NCBI GenBank assembly: GCA_029834535.1
Contig: JAQMWT010000190.1
Location: 27,232-91,231, forward strand
Direction: 5' to 3'
Origin: Chrysophaeum taylorii
Lineage: Eukaryota > Sar > Pelagophyceae > Pelagomonadales > Pelagomonadaceae
DNA length: 64,000 bases
Shown here: in pieces, positions 1 through 8,374 of the stretch
How the letters are laid out: every line of letters starts with the position of its first letter
Position numbering within the stretch: position 1 is the first letter of the stretch
Made by a program: the position numbers and the translations under genes
Notes under the pieces: model-generated
Told to the model about the DNA's origin: nothing
The model's input: the letters and a program-made list of their open reading frames with translations, nothing else
The model's database searches: none

Positions 1-1822
1 TACGCAGATGGCGACGGACGATCTTCAGTGCCGGTCGGTTATCACACCATACCGTGGTGCGAGGCGGCCGGACCCCCTCGAGGGTCTGGATGAGGTGGCG
101 CACGCCAAGAAGGCGACGGACAGTGTGAGACAGGGCTAAGATGGCAACTCAGGCGTGCTGTGGCACGTCGCAGAGACGCGCCGACTGGCCCCAGAGACGC
201 AGGCCCCCTGGAGGAGAACGGCACCACCGAGACGCGAAAGGGCAGAGCCGTGCGCACCGCGAGCGAGCTCATAGCCAAGACTCTCGTCCGCGTAAGCAGC
301 GAGGTGGAAGGCGCCCGGTAGGCAGCACAAAACAGGATGCCAAGGTCCCGGTGAGCCGCGAGCCAACGCAGGGCGCGGTCGAGGGCCCGAGCGTGGCGCT
401 CGGACCACACGTTTACGGCGGTGGCCAGGACGTGAACCGTGCGCGCGAAGGTGGGCAACGTCGCCCGCGTGAACATGAGCAGACCAAGGGCCTCGCGTGG
501 GTTGCTGGCGAGCGCGGCACGGACGTCGCCGCCGTCGGCCGTCTTGTCGGGTACGTTGGGGTCGACGTTGAAGTCCAGGTGCATCGGTGTGGCAGGCCCG
601 ACCGTGATCGAGCCGTAGCCGAGGTGGCCGAGGACTTTGTCGATGTACGGGCGCTGGTGGGCGAAGACAGAGCCATCGGCACGGTAGTCGAGGGTGATGC
701 CGCAGATGTCGTGAGCGACGTCGTCCCACGTCATGACAAAACGGTCGCTGAGCGCAGCGCGTACTTCAGCCACGGCGTCCGGTTGGCCCGCGAGCGGAAT
801 GTTGTCGACAACGCTGATGAGTACCGTCGGCGGCCCAGTATCTTCATAGCGGTAGAAGAAGCAGGGGTGGTACGGCGATTCGAGGAAGCCAAGAAGGCCG
901 AGGTACTCGACGAACGTCTCATACCACTTGCGGCCCGCATGGGGCTGGCCGTAGACAGGCTTGAGCGTGAGCCACAGCGACCGAGCGGGGTCGTATCGTT
1001 GGTCCGGAGGAAGGTCTGCCATGTAGTCGCCAATGTGGCGAGGCGGGCGCATGTAGCGGCGCTCATGAGGCAGGAGTGGGTGAGATTGGAGGTAGGCGCA
1101 CCGAGCGTCCCCGGCGCAGGTGACATAGCCGTACCGGTTGCGGACGGCCTCGAAGACGAGCACGGCATTGTTGTCAGCGCATGGCGACGCGTACGAGGGT
1201 GAAACCGCAGTGACGGTACAAGGCGCATCGTCGTGGTCCACCGGGACGGCGAGCGCGTGCGCAGCCTCGGTCCGTTTGGCCTGAGCCCCGTCGTAGCAGA
1301 AGCGAACCTTCTGCGTGCCATCGCGCTTGACGGCGAGGGCGGTAATGCAGCCGACGACCACGGCGTCATCAGGGACGTCACGGGCGGCTACAACGCGGAT
1401 GGCCTCGAATTGGAAGAAGGCGCCGTGTTCCTCGAGGACGGCCGCCGTCCAGCCAGGCGCGTCCGGGCGGCCACGGGCCTCCCGGAGAGATCGGGGAGCC
1501 GTCGGGTCGGGGGGTCCGTAGTCGAAGGCGAAGGTCGAGGGCGGCGCCTCGTGCCAAAAGGCAGGGTCCTGGTCGTCGTCGAACAAGCCCGGGCCCGGTA
1601 GCGGGGCGTGGTCGGGAGCGGGTTCGCCGGCCGACGTGGCGGTCGCGTACGCCTGCGCAATCTTGCAGGCTTGGGTCAAGGTAGGGGGCGGGGCCGGTGG
1701 CCGTGCCGGGGGGTCGGCGTCCGCGAGCGGGGCGGTGGCCGCTGCACGCAAGCTGTCGAGGGTGGTGCGGAGCAAGTCGGTCGTAACAGGCGTGCCCGGT
1801 GCGGCGAGGAAGCGGACGGTCG
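1..1822 (-). pseudogene. Ty1/copia RT-RNase H region (3' half of split element, 'copia-1')
   Basis: Reads on the minus strand as the reverse transcriptase and RNase H end of a copia polyprotein. From 1775 downward one sees the RT lead-in, a GDARCAYLQS block in place of the usual D-x-x-x-A-F/Y-L motif, a VYGQPHAGRKWY block matching LYGLKQ-x-x-x-x-W, and VVDNI where copia RTs have YVDDI. The catalytic pair is therefore damaged. RNase H lies in two further frames: YADESLGYELARG (about 240-320) and then ALSHTVRRLLGVR...VWCDNRPAL (about 1-150). At least two frameshifts separate RT from the window edge, and the element runs off the left end. The upstream half is at 12263-15020: joining across the gypsy insertion (one TSD copy removed) keeps the reading frame open, so both halves are one element. 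It is a non-functional relic. Confidence 0.88.
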
Positions 1823-2138
1823 TGTGGCGGCAACTCCCGCCTCCTAAGGCTTACCCCTCTTCTAGCCCTCCCCCCTTTTCAGGGGCACCCTACTCCGTTC
1901 TGATGATGTCAGTTTTCTCTATGACATCATCTCCCCTGATTTCTGTGTTTCGATAATATCTTAATCATAAAGCAACGGCCGATCCTCAAGTTGTGAGGAC
2001 CAGGCACGGAAGTTGTTTGTGGTTGTGTGGCGGTAGAACGGCCATCCTCGTCCAGTGACTCCATCAAGGGCACGGACGCGAGCGCCGAGCCAGGATTCGA
2101 AGGCACGCCAGGTAGGCCTAAATTCTCCTTACGCCACA
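1823..2138 (+). repeat. 5' LTR of the gypsy element
   Basis: 316-bp direct repeat beginning TGTGGCGGC and ending ACGCCACA. It matches 11949-12262 along its whole length, with scattered substitutions and a few short indels (for example in the C-rich tract near 1866 and around 1948-1960). It should hold the promoter and polyadenylation signals. I see no clear TATA box. The bases from 2139 (GGTGGTGGAGG) may contain the primer-binding site, since TGG follows the LTR closely, but I could not match a tRNA with certainty. Confidence 0.95.
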
Positions 2139-2600
2139 GGTGGTGGAGGAATACGAGATTCGAGCGACCATATCGGTCGCAGCGAACGAGTGCATCTTGC
2201 ATTCTCTACACGGTCCGGACAAGCCGTGCGCGCCCTGATCAAGCGCGCCGACAAGGAATTCCAGAAGGACCACTGCCGTGGGAAAGTCCCCCGGCCGGAT
2301 ACGTTAGTCGTCGGAGGTGACGACGCGCGATTCGGTTCTAGCCGACGCGCAACCCGGGTACCGCTGCCGCAGGCGAGCGGAGTGAGATCGCAACTCACTG
2401 AGGCATTGATTGCCGGGCAGAGACGAATTCTGCCGCCCACCGGACTGATATATCGGTCGGTGGAAGACGCACGCGACGACGATATTACGCGTGTCGTGGA
2501 CGAGTAGAAGTCCCAGAGTCGAAGGAGCACGAGAACCACGACGACTCAATCATTTTGGACCCGCTCTGATCTCGGCCGATTAGAACGAGCCAGAGCCGAT
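2139..2600 (+). other. Untranslated leader of the gypsy element
   Basis: The stretch between the 5' LTR and the gag start. Short ORFs occur on both strands but none has recognisable content. The most likely contents are the primer-binding site at its left edge and packaging signals, neither of which I can delimit. Confidence 0.5.
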
Positions 2601-4346
2601 ATGGAAGACGATGATGCTGCCGTCGAGCAGATGCGATATGAAGAACCGCCAAGCCGTCAGGATGAGACGAGCGAGCGGAATGACGATGATGATAATGATG
2701 ACGATGAAGAAGAGCACGACACGGAAGTTGACGACGAGGAAGAAGAGCTAGACTACAACAACGGCGAGCCCGCGGAGAGACCGCCGGGAGGACGATCGAC
2801 AGCTCCGTCAACGCGTGCACGACCCCCGGATGTAACGGGAATGAATGAATTATACGAGGCTCACTTGCGGGCATTACGCGAAGAGAACGAACGCGCGCAG
2901 GAACGACTTTTAAAACAAATAGAAGAAGAAAACGAACGAAACGAGCGGCTACAACGGAAGGAGGCCGAAGAATTAAGAGAGCAATTGCGTAGGGCCAACG
3001 CTCGAGCAGACGACCTCCAAGATCAAGTAGACTCGTTGACACGTGAAAGAGACAAGTTGCGTACGCCGAGTCGATCAAGGCGAGCGAGCAGCCCGGGGTC
3101 CCGAGCTGAGGAAGAGCCGCCAACTACACGATCACGCGCGAAAGCTAGGAAGCCGCGCTATGAAGACGACGATGACGAAGAAAAGGAGGAGACGCGTGGC
3201 GACGGAAGGATCGACACCCAAGAGTTCTTGATGGGTTTCACGGATCGATTCGCCAGCGCGTTAGCTAAACACGATCGCAACAAGGAGCGGCGATCAACCT
3301 CCGGATTAAAGACCGAAACTTTTAAACTGGTTCTCGATGGACGCGATCAGGACCAGTTCGATTTACATGCGGGCGCGGTGATGAGTACGTTAGCCGAAGA
3401 CCATTTTAGCTTGGAGAAACTACGGTACCTGCTGCCCGCGACCCTGCGCGACACAGTCGCACCGATTTTTCGAGAACACTTAAAGAAGTACGAAGACCTG
3501 TGTAAAGATCTCGATCAACCAGCGTCTTTTTATTTACGTCGGGATATCGACGATGAGGAGTACGGTTCAGTGGTACGACGATTACGACGATTGAATGAGA
3601 AGTATTGCCCCAAGATTTTGAAATATTTCCGAGAGAGTTGCCCACTGCCGGTGACGGCAGAGGAATCGCTACGAAAGTTGCAAGGCACTACCCAAGCGAC
3701 CGTTCCGAAACGCTCTTTGGAACGCCACGTGCATACGTATTGCATTAAATTTCAGCAAGAGGCCATGGCGTACGGCTCTGTGGCCAATCGGGATCTCAAC
3801 GATATGGAGATCATCTCTTACTTGATACGTGGACTGGAGTCCAGCGAATTGAAATCCCGCGTGCGAACCATGCGCAGCGGGCACCCGACGACGTACAAGA
3901 CGTTTACGTCTACACTGTCATTGATTACACGGCTCGAGAACGATTTCGCGACAGCCATGGCGGTGAAGAACAGCCGAAATTCAACGAACCCATCGGGCGG
4001 GAAGCTGCAGAAGCCACCGTCTGGACGCGGAGGACGGGCGCTCGCCTCGGGAACGAAAGATAAAACGACGAAATATGAAGCATTGCGCCTCGAAGAGAAT
4101 CCGAAAAGGTGGTTCGAGAGGACATGCAAGGATTGTGGGTTTTTCTTAATGACCCTCGACAAGGATGAACACGGGAACCGGGTCATTTGCAACCGCGAGC
4201 CTGATGACTATTATGTGTCGATGTGTAAATACATCGAAGACGTCAAAAAGCCCAGCTCGCGAGGACGATGGGAGAGCCGACAAAAGAGAGATAATCATTC
4301 GCGTGACGACGGCAGTTCTAATGCCACCCTCGGTTCGAGCTGCTGA
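2601..4346 (+). CDS. Gag protein of the gypsy element
   Basis: 581 residues, uninterrupted, starting at the first ATG of the frame after the leader. Order: a strongly acidic Asp/Glu-rich N-terminus (about residues 1-60), a long charged coiled coil rich in E, R and K heptads (about 85-155), a basic linker, and a helical region about 215-430 that fits a capsid domain (it contains the segment FKLVLDGRDQDQFDLHAG). A Cys-rich tail follows, with C509-x2-C512 and further cysteines near 530 and 541 in place of a classical CCHC knuckle. Gag would assemble the cytoplasmic particle and package element RNA. The next ORF is in the +1 frame and overlaps its end, so either a frameshift links them or a mutation split them. 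The role is assigned by position, length and coiled coil rather than by a diagnostic motif. Confidence 0.75.
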   Translation: MEDDDAAVEQMRYEEPPSRQDETSERNDDDDNDDDEEEHDTEVDDEEEELDYNNGEPAERPPGGRSTAPSTRARPPDVTGMNELYEAHLRALREENERAQERLLKQIEEENERNERLQRKEAEELREQLRRANARADDLQDQVDSLTRERDKLRTPSRSRRASSPGSRAEEEPPTTRSRAKARKPRYEDDDDEEKEETRGDGRIDTQEFLMGFTDRFASALAKHDRNKERRSTSGLKTETFKLVLDGRDQDQFDLHAGAVMSTLAEDHFSLEKLRYLLPATLRDTVAPIFREHLKKYEDLCKDLDQPASFYLRRDIDDEEYGSVVRRLRRLNEKYCPKILKYFRESCPLPVTAEESLRKLQGTTQATVPKRSLERHVHTYCIKFQQEAMAYGSVANRDLNDMEIISYLIRGLESSELKSRVRTMRSGHPTTYKTFTSTLSLITRLENDFATAMAVKNSRNSTNPSGGKLQKPPSGRGGRALASGTKDKTTKYEALRLEENPKRWFERTCKDCGFFLMTLDKDEHGNRVICNREPDDYYVSMCKYIEDVKKPSSRGRWESRQKRDNHSRDDGSSNATLGSSC

Positions 4347-5127
4347 CGATATTCAGAGCAGGCTCAATGATATGGGCACGCAGCTGACCACGGTTATGGA
4401 TTCCGTGAAGCACTTAAAAGACGGACACGGCCGATCGTCTTCGACACGACCGGGCCGTCGAGATAGCCGGAGCCCCCGACGCCGCGACAAGAGCCGTAGC
4501 AGCTCGCGCCAACGCCGACGGAAAGACAGCCGGAGCTCTAGCAGACATTCACGCCGCCGCCGGCGACGAAGATCTCGCGATCGAAATTCGGACGGTGGTC
4601 GTTACCGGGAAGACTCGGGACATTCGTCTGCCACGTTCGCGTTTACGACCCCTTGCGGTCAACAGTTACCATTAGGAGTGATGGTGTACCCGCACACGGA
4701 CACCCGCACCGAAGACGCAGCCGACGCCCTTGCCGCGGCCGCATTCGAAGATCTTGCTCGCCCGCCGATGGACGAGCCACCCAACGACGTGCTGACCGAT
4801 CGTCGGTCTTTAGCACAGATTTATGAGGAGATGTCGAGCGATGAACTCGAAGATTCGAGCGATGACCTCGAAGCTCCACGATACTGGGAAGGCGATTCAT
4901 ATTCGGAAGATGAAGAAGCTACACCTTGTGAACCAGTGTCCGCGATAACGTCACTTGACGAGTCGTCCACGGACGACGCACCGTTTGTTTTTGAGGAGGA
5001 AGCCCTCGACGCTATCGGCTTATCCGTGGACCCTCCGGGGACGACCTTTAGCGACCGAACTGTCTGTGAGCCAGACATGGATTTCTGCAGTTATAGTCGG
5101 ATGATCATTCGACGGACGAGACGATGA
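4346..5127 (+). CDS. RS-rich, acidic-tailed ORF of the gypsy element
   Basis: The open frame begins at 4165 inside gag, but residues with their own composition start near 4346. The first part holds an arginine/serine tract (about 4430-4600) of SRSPRR, SRSSSR and RRRRRRRSRDR repeats, like the RS domain of SR splicing factors or a nuclear-localisation and RNA-binding tail. The rest is acidic, with a DELEDSSDDLE segment. It is in the +1 frame relative to gag, and its stop overlaps the ATG of the next ORF as ATGA (5124-5127). It may be a Gag C-terminal extension that replaces a zinc knuckle for nucleic-acid binding. No enzyme motif is visible. Confidence 0.6.
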
Positions 5128-5900
5128 CCATCGCGAGTGAAGCAGACGACGGTCCTACGATAGAGTTGACGTCGGGGACGACGCGATCTTTTCCTGCGGA
5201 CCCCCCCGAAACGGTTTCGGTCACGACTTATCGAGCCATGGACACGCCGCCGGAAGAAATGGATAGATTTAAGAAGAAGATTAGCAGCGTTCTGAAGTGG
5301 GACGAAGACGAGCCAACGTGGAACCTGCAGGATTGGTGGACGAGAACTCGGAACTTCTTGCTAAAGAAGCCACCAGAACAACCGCTCAGCTACGGACTCG
5401 AAGCCGCAGCCGACACGGAACCGATCGCCGATGATGGTTATGATCAACCAACGACGAATGAATCTACAGATGCGTTCTGGAAAGACGAAATGAATGAGTT
5501 ATGGGAGAGGTCCTTTGCTTCCGAGAATAGCGAAGATCGGGATCCCCTACCAGCACTGATTCCCTCCGAGATTGTCTTGGAGGAAGAGCGGGAGCCGCCA
5601 GATAAAGAGGCTTCCGCGAGCATTACGCCGATGACGCCAACAACAGATGATAGGAAAGCTCAAGCCGCGGTGTCGATGCCCAACCCCGGAGATGAGCGAA
5701 TCAGAGCCCGATGTGCTCACACTTCGTTGACGCCACGAGATGGCAAGACGATCGAAGATGATTTGGTTACCCTCACTTGTTTAGCTACGGGTACTCTTGC
5801 GTTTATGGCCTGCCACATCTACAGGAATCGTGACGGACCGAAATTCTCGACGACCATCGGTGTCGATGGAATGGCAGATGTTTCTTATATTTGCGGATAA
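5124..5900 (+). CDS. Pol N-terminal part with the start of an aspartic protease (ends in an in-frame stop)
   Basis: 258 residues in the same frame as gag and as the following ORF. Most of it is an acidic, low-similarity linker. The last ~25 residues resemble the beginning of a retropepsin: TIGVDGMADVSYI is comparable to the usual D-T/S-G-A-x-x-S-x-I, with DG in place of DTG. A TAA at 5898-5900 stops translation in mid-domain, and the next codon (ATG, 5901) continues the same frame with the second half of the protease. This is either a point mutation or a stop that needs readthrough. One copy cannot distinguish the two. Confidence 0.6.
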   Translation: MTIASEADDGPTIELTSGTTRSFPADPPETVSVTTYRAMDTPPEEMDRFKKKISSVLKWDEDEPTWNLQDWWTRTRNFLLKKPPEQPLSYGLEAAADTEPIADDGYDQPTTNESTDAFWKDEMNELWERSFASENSEDRDPLPALIPSEIVLEEEREPPDKEASASITPMTPTTDDRKAQAAVSMPNPGDERIRARCAHTSLTPRDGKTIEDDLVTLTCLATGTLAFMACHIYRNRDGPKFSTTIGVDGMADVSYICG

Positions 5901-8027
5901 ATGGTCAGAAAGTTGGCCAAAGATCAGTTGATTTTCGATGAAGGCGAACTTCCGATTAAGCGCGAGCTGTACGGATCAGGGTTGAATACGACGACGATCT
6001 TTCGTTGGATCGCGATTCGGGTCGCCCTCGCCGACAACATCGCCGCCCCCATTGTAGCTATTGTGGCCGATACGAACTATCTGTTCCTGTTGGGAGGGCG
6101 CGATATACGAGTTTTAGGAGCCGTCGTGGACTACCCCCACGATCGAATCTGTTTTTATCGAACCCAAGTCGTCTACGGGCGCAAGAAGATTAAGTTCAAG
6201 GATGAACGAATCGATGCACCCATCGTGACCTTTCGATCTATTTACGATCGAGACCCGATAACCGTGCCGATTTACAATCATCAACACGATGCATTTCGGA
6301 AGAGTCTCGATCTAGTCAAGACTCGAGTTTACGCTCGCTTGAGCACGATTAAAGATCTCCGAAGCCCGCCGCCGGAACGAACGGTAGCCTTGGCTACGCG
6401 GGGACATGCTACGACCAAATTCTCCCCAGCTCCGGGAGAAGACGCGCGAGGAGTAGTGGCTTACGCTGCGCGCACGCTTCAAATCGAACCCGGTCGAACT
6501 TACAATCTACCGGTTATTTTATCGAAACCTATGGACATGGGACAGGTTTTCGTCGCTACGTTTGCTGAAAACGAGCAGTTGGGGGTTGTCGAAGGAATGT
6601 GTTCTTCTTGCGAAGAGCACGACCGACCCGCTGCTCGGGTTGCGGTTACTGCCGCGGAAGAAGTGCCGACGGTCGTCACTCAAGGCGAAGTCCTCGCGAT
6701 TGGCGATATCGTTCGGTACGAAGATGAGTTGAACGTCTCTACGATCAACGAACTTACGAAGGAATGTGAAGAAGGATACGACAAGGGGAACCTTTCTTTC
6801 ACCGTTTCCGTCGCTAGTCATTTGACGCATTGCGACGCGTCTCCCCCGCCGATGTTGCTGAGCACGGCGCAGAAGGACGCTACGACCGCTATGGCGGACA
6901 AGTCCTCCCTCAAACGACCCGAAGGCGACGACGATTTTGCTCGAAGGTCGGAAGAAGACGAAAAGAAGTGCCGCGAGATCACCGAAGCGGAGATACGCCG
7001 CCGATACGAAGAGGTTCAATGGCTTCCAATCACTTATCGCAAGGTGGTTGTGCTGTTCAGTGGAGCCGGGGGCAGTACTTTAGGTCTCCAACGAGCCAAC
7101 GAAAGGTGTGGGACGTCGTTTCGAGTCGTGCTAGCACTCGATGCGTCGGACACCGCCAACCAGATCCACCTTAAGAATTACCCGAACATTCCTGTGGTGC
7201 AGCACACACTGTGTGGTCGCTATGTTACAACCTTACGGTTGATTGAATCTTATTTACACTACGCGGAATGGTCGTCGTCGATGTGTGTCGCGTCGCCACC
7301 CTGCGTACATTCCGCTCTGTGCAACTTGACTTCCAGAGATGTTGGGAAGGGAGTCACCGCTACCCACTGGACGATGAAATTATGCAAGATGGCTGGTTTC
7401 TTCATGTGGTTGATAGAGCAGGAGGCCTCGATTATTTCTTACGTTGCACGTTTGCACCCTTACGTGTACGTCGTCAATTTTTATGACATAACGCCCAGTT
7501 TGATGAGCTGTCGCGTGCGATTGTTGGTTTCCAGCCACCCGCTCCATTTGCGCGCAGTTCCAAAGACTTGCAAGAATATGCAACAAGAGTTCGCCGCCGC
7601 ACTTGGCTACGCCGACGAACGACATTTACTCCAGATGAACAATTTAGGATCATCACGAGCAGCGACAGACGCAGCTTATACCGTTACGCGTGTCCCGCTT
7701 CGTGTAGGACCGCACCGTTCCGATTACAGATCTTTGAATCTGAAAATGACTTCGGAGTTGCTGACAATGCCCCTTGATTTTGATTGGGCCGGCTTCTCCA
7801 GGACGACCTCGTTGAAACACTTGGCGTCCGTCGTGCCACCAGACACGACGGCCTTATTAGTACTCGATCTGCACAACTCTGTGACCAAGGATTTTCACTT
7901 GAGCGGCGAAGCTTTGCCGTCGGCGTTGAGTCCTGCAGACCGACCGTTTGATTATTATTTGCAAATTGATGAAACCACCCTTCGTCACGTACAAGTTCCG
8001 CTGTTAAACAAGGCACACGTGTCGTAA
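5901..8027 (+). CDS. Protease C-terminal half fused to a C5-cytosine DNA methyltransferase
   Basis: 708 residues. Residues ~30-75 carry the second half of a retropepsin (VADTNYLFLLGGRDIRVLG, matching the family's x-L-L-G-x-D flap-distal motif). After a ~300-residue linker comes a complete-looking C5-MTase: motif I LFSGAGGS at residues 385-392 (SAM binding), LALDAS as motif II, motif IV ASPPC with catalytic Cys468 (codon 7302-7304), a motif VI-like Glu506 in LIEQE, motif VIII around R538-x-R540, motif IX YRSLNLKMTSE (609-619), and motif X LASVVPP (641-647). Such enzymes methylate C5 of cytosine in DNA using S-adenosylmethionine. Placement between protease and RT in one frame implies synthesis as part of Pol and release by proteolysis. 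The MTase part has no stop or frameshift, unlike the protease and integrase. Motif VI has EQ where most enzymes have ENV, so activity is not assured. Confidence 0.9.
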   Translation: MVRKLAKDQLIFDEGELPIKRELYGSGLNTTTIFRWIAIRVALADNIAAPIVAIVADTNYLFLLGGRDIRVLGAVVDYPHDRICFYRTQVVYGRKKIKFKDERIDAPIVTFRSIYDRDPITVPIYNHQHDAFRKSLDLVKTRVYARLSTIKDLRSPPPERTVALATRGHATTKFSPAPGEDARGVVAYAARTLQIEPGRTYNLPVILSKPMDMGQVFVATFAENEQLGVVEGMCSSCEEHDRPAARVAVTAAEEVPTVVTQGEVLAIGDIVRYEDELNVSTINELTKECEEGYDKGNLSFTVSVASHLTHCDASPPPMLLSTAQKDATTAMADKSSLKRPEGDDDFARRSEEDEKKCREITEAEIRRRYEEVQWLPITYRKVVVLFSGAGGSTLGLQRANERCGTSFRVVLALDASDTANQIHLKNYPNIPVVQHTLCGRYVTTLRLIESYLHYAEWSSSMCVASPPCVHSALCNLTSRDVGKGVTATHWTMKLCKMAGFFMWLIEQEASIISYVARLHPYVYVVNFYDITPSLMSCRVRLLVSSHPLHLRAVPKTCKNMQQEFAAALGYADERHLLQMNNLGSSRAATDAAYTVTRVPLRVGPHRSDYRSLNLKMTSELLTMPLDFDWAGFSRTTSLKHLASVVPPDTTALLVLDLHNSVTKDFHLSGEALPSALSPADRPFDYYLQIDETTLRHVQVPLLNKAHVS

Positions 8028-8374
8028 GATGGGTATCGACTGATGATCTCCAAGATCGCATGAAATGGGAACCTCCAGAGGTACCGTTGATTCCGCCTGC
8101 AACAGATGAGCCGGGGACGTCTCATGCTTCTTCTGCTGCCCCCCCCCCCCGACAACCAAATTTGGATGTTCCGCCAGATCCTGAGCGAGATCGGGAACCG
8201 AAGATCAAGAGCGAGCCGAGCGTTCGTGTCAAAGGCGAGAGGATCAACAAAAGCCACCCGGAAGTGAGACTAAAATTATGAGAAAAAGTTTGATGTGCCA
8301 TGGAAAGATGCGCCGCGCGATGCTGAGGGTGCACCGCTGCGCAAACTCCTGAGCATGTCAAGGATAATGAAGCC
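8028..8374 (+). other. Pol linker between methyltransferase and RT
   Basis: No enzyme domain. A Pro/Lys/Glu-rich frame (8060-8281) looks like a polyprotein hinge. A C run near 8141-8153 is a likely site of slippage or sequencing error, and stops near 8279-8281 and after it break continuity between the MTase frame and the RT frame. The ancestral polyprotein probably read straight through here; that is inference. Confidence 0.55.

Noticed and set aside
141-1202. Long plus-strand ORF opposite copia-1 RT
   Set aside because: Mirror frame of a GC-rich coding strand; the minus strand carries clear RT motifs.
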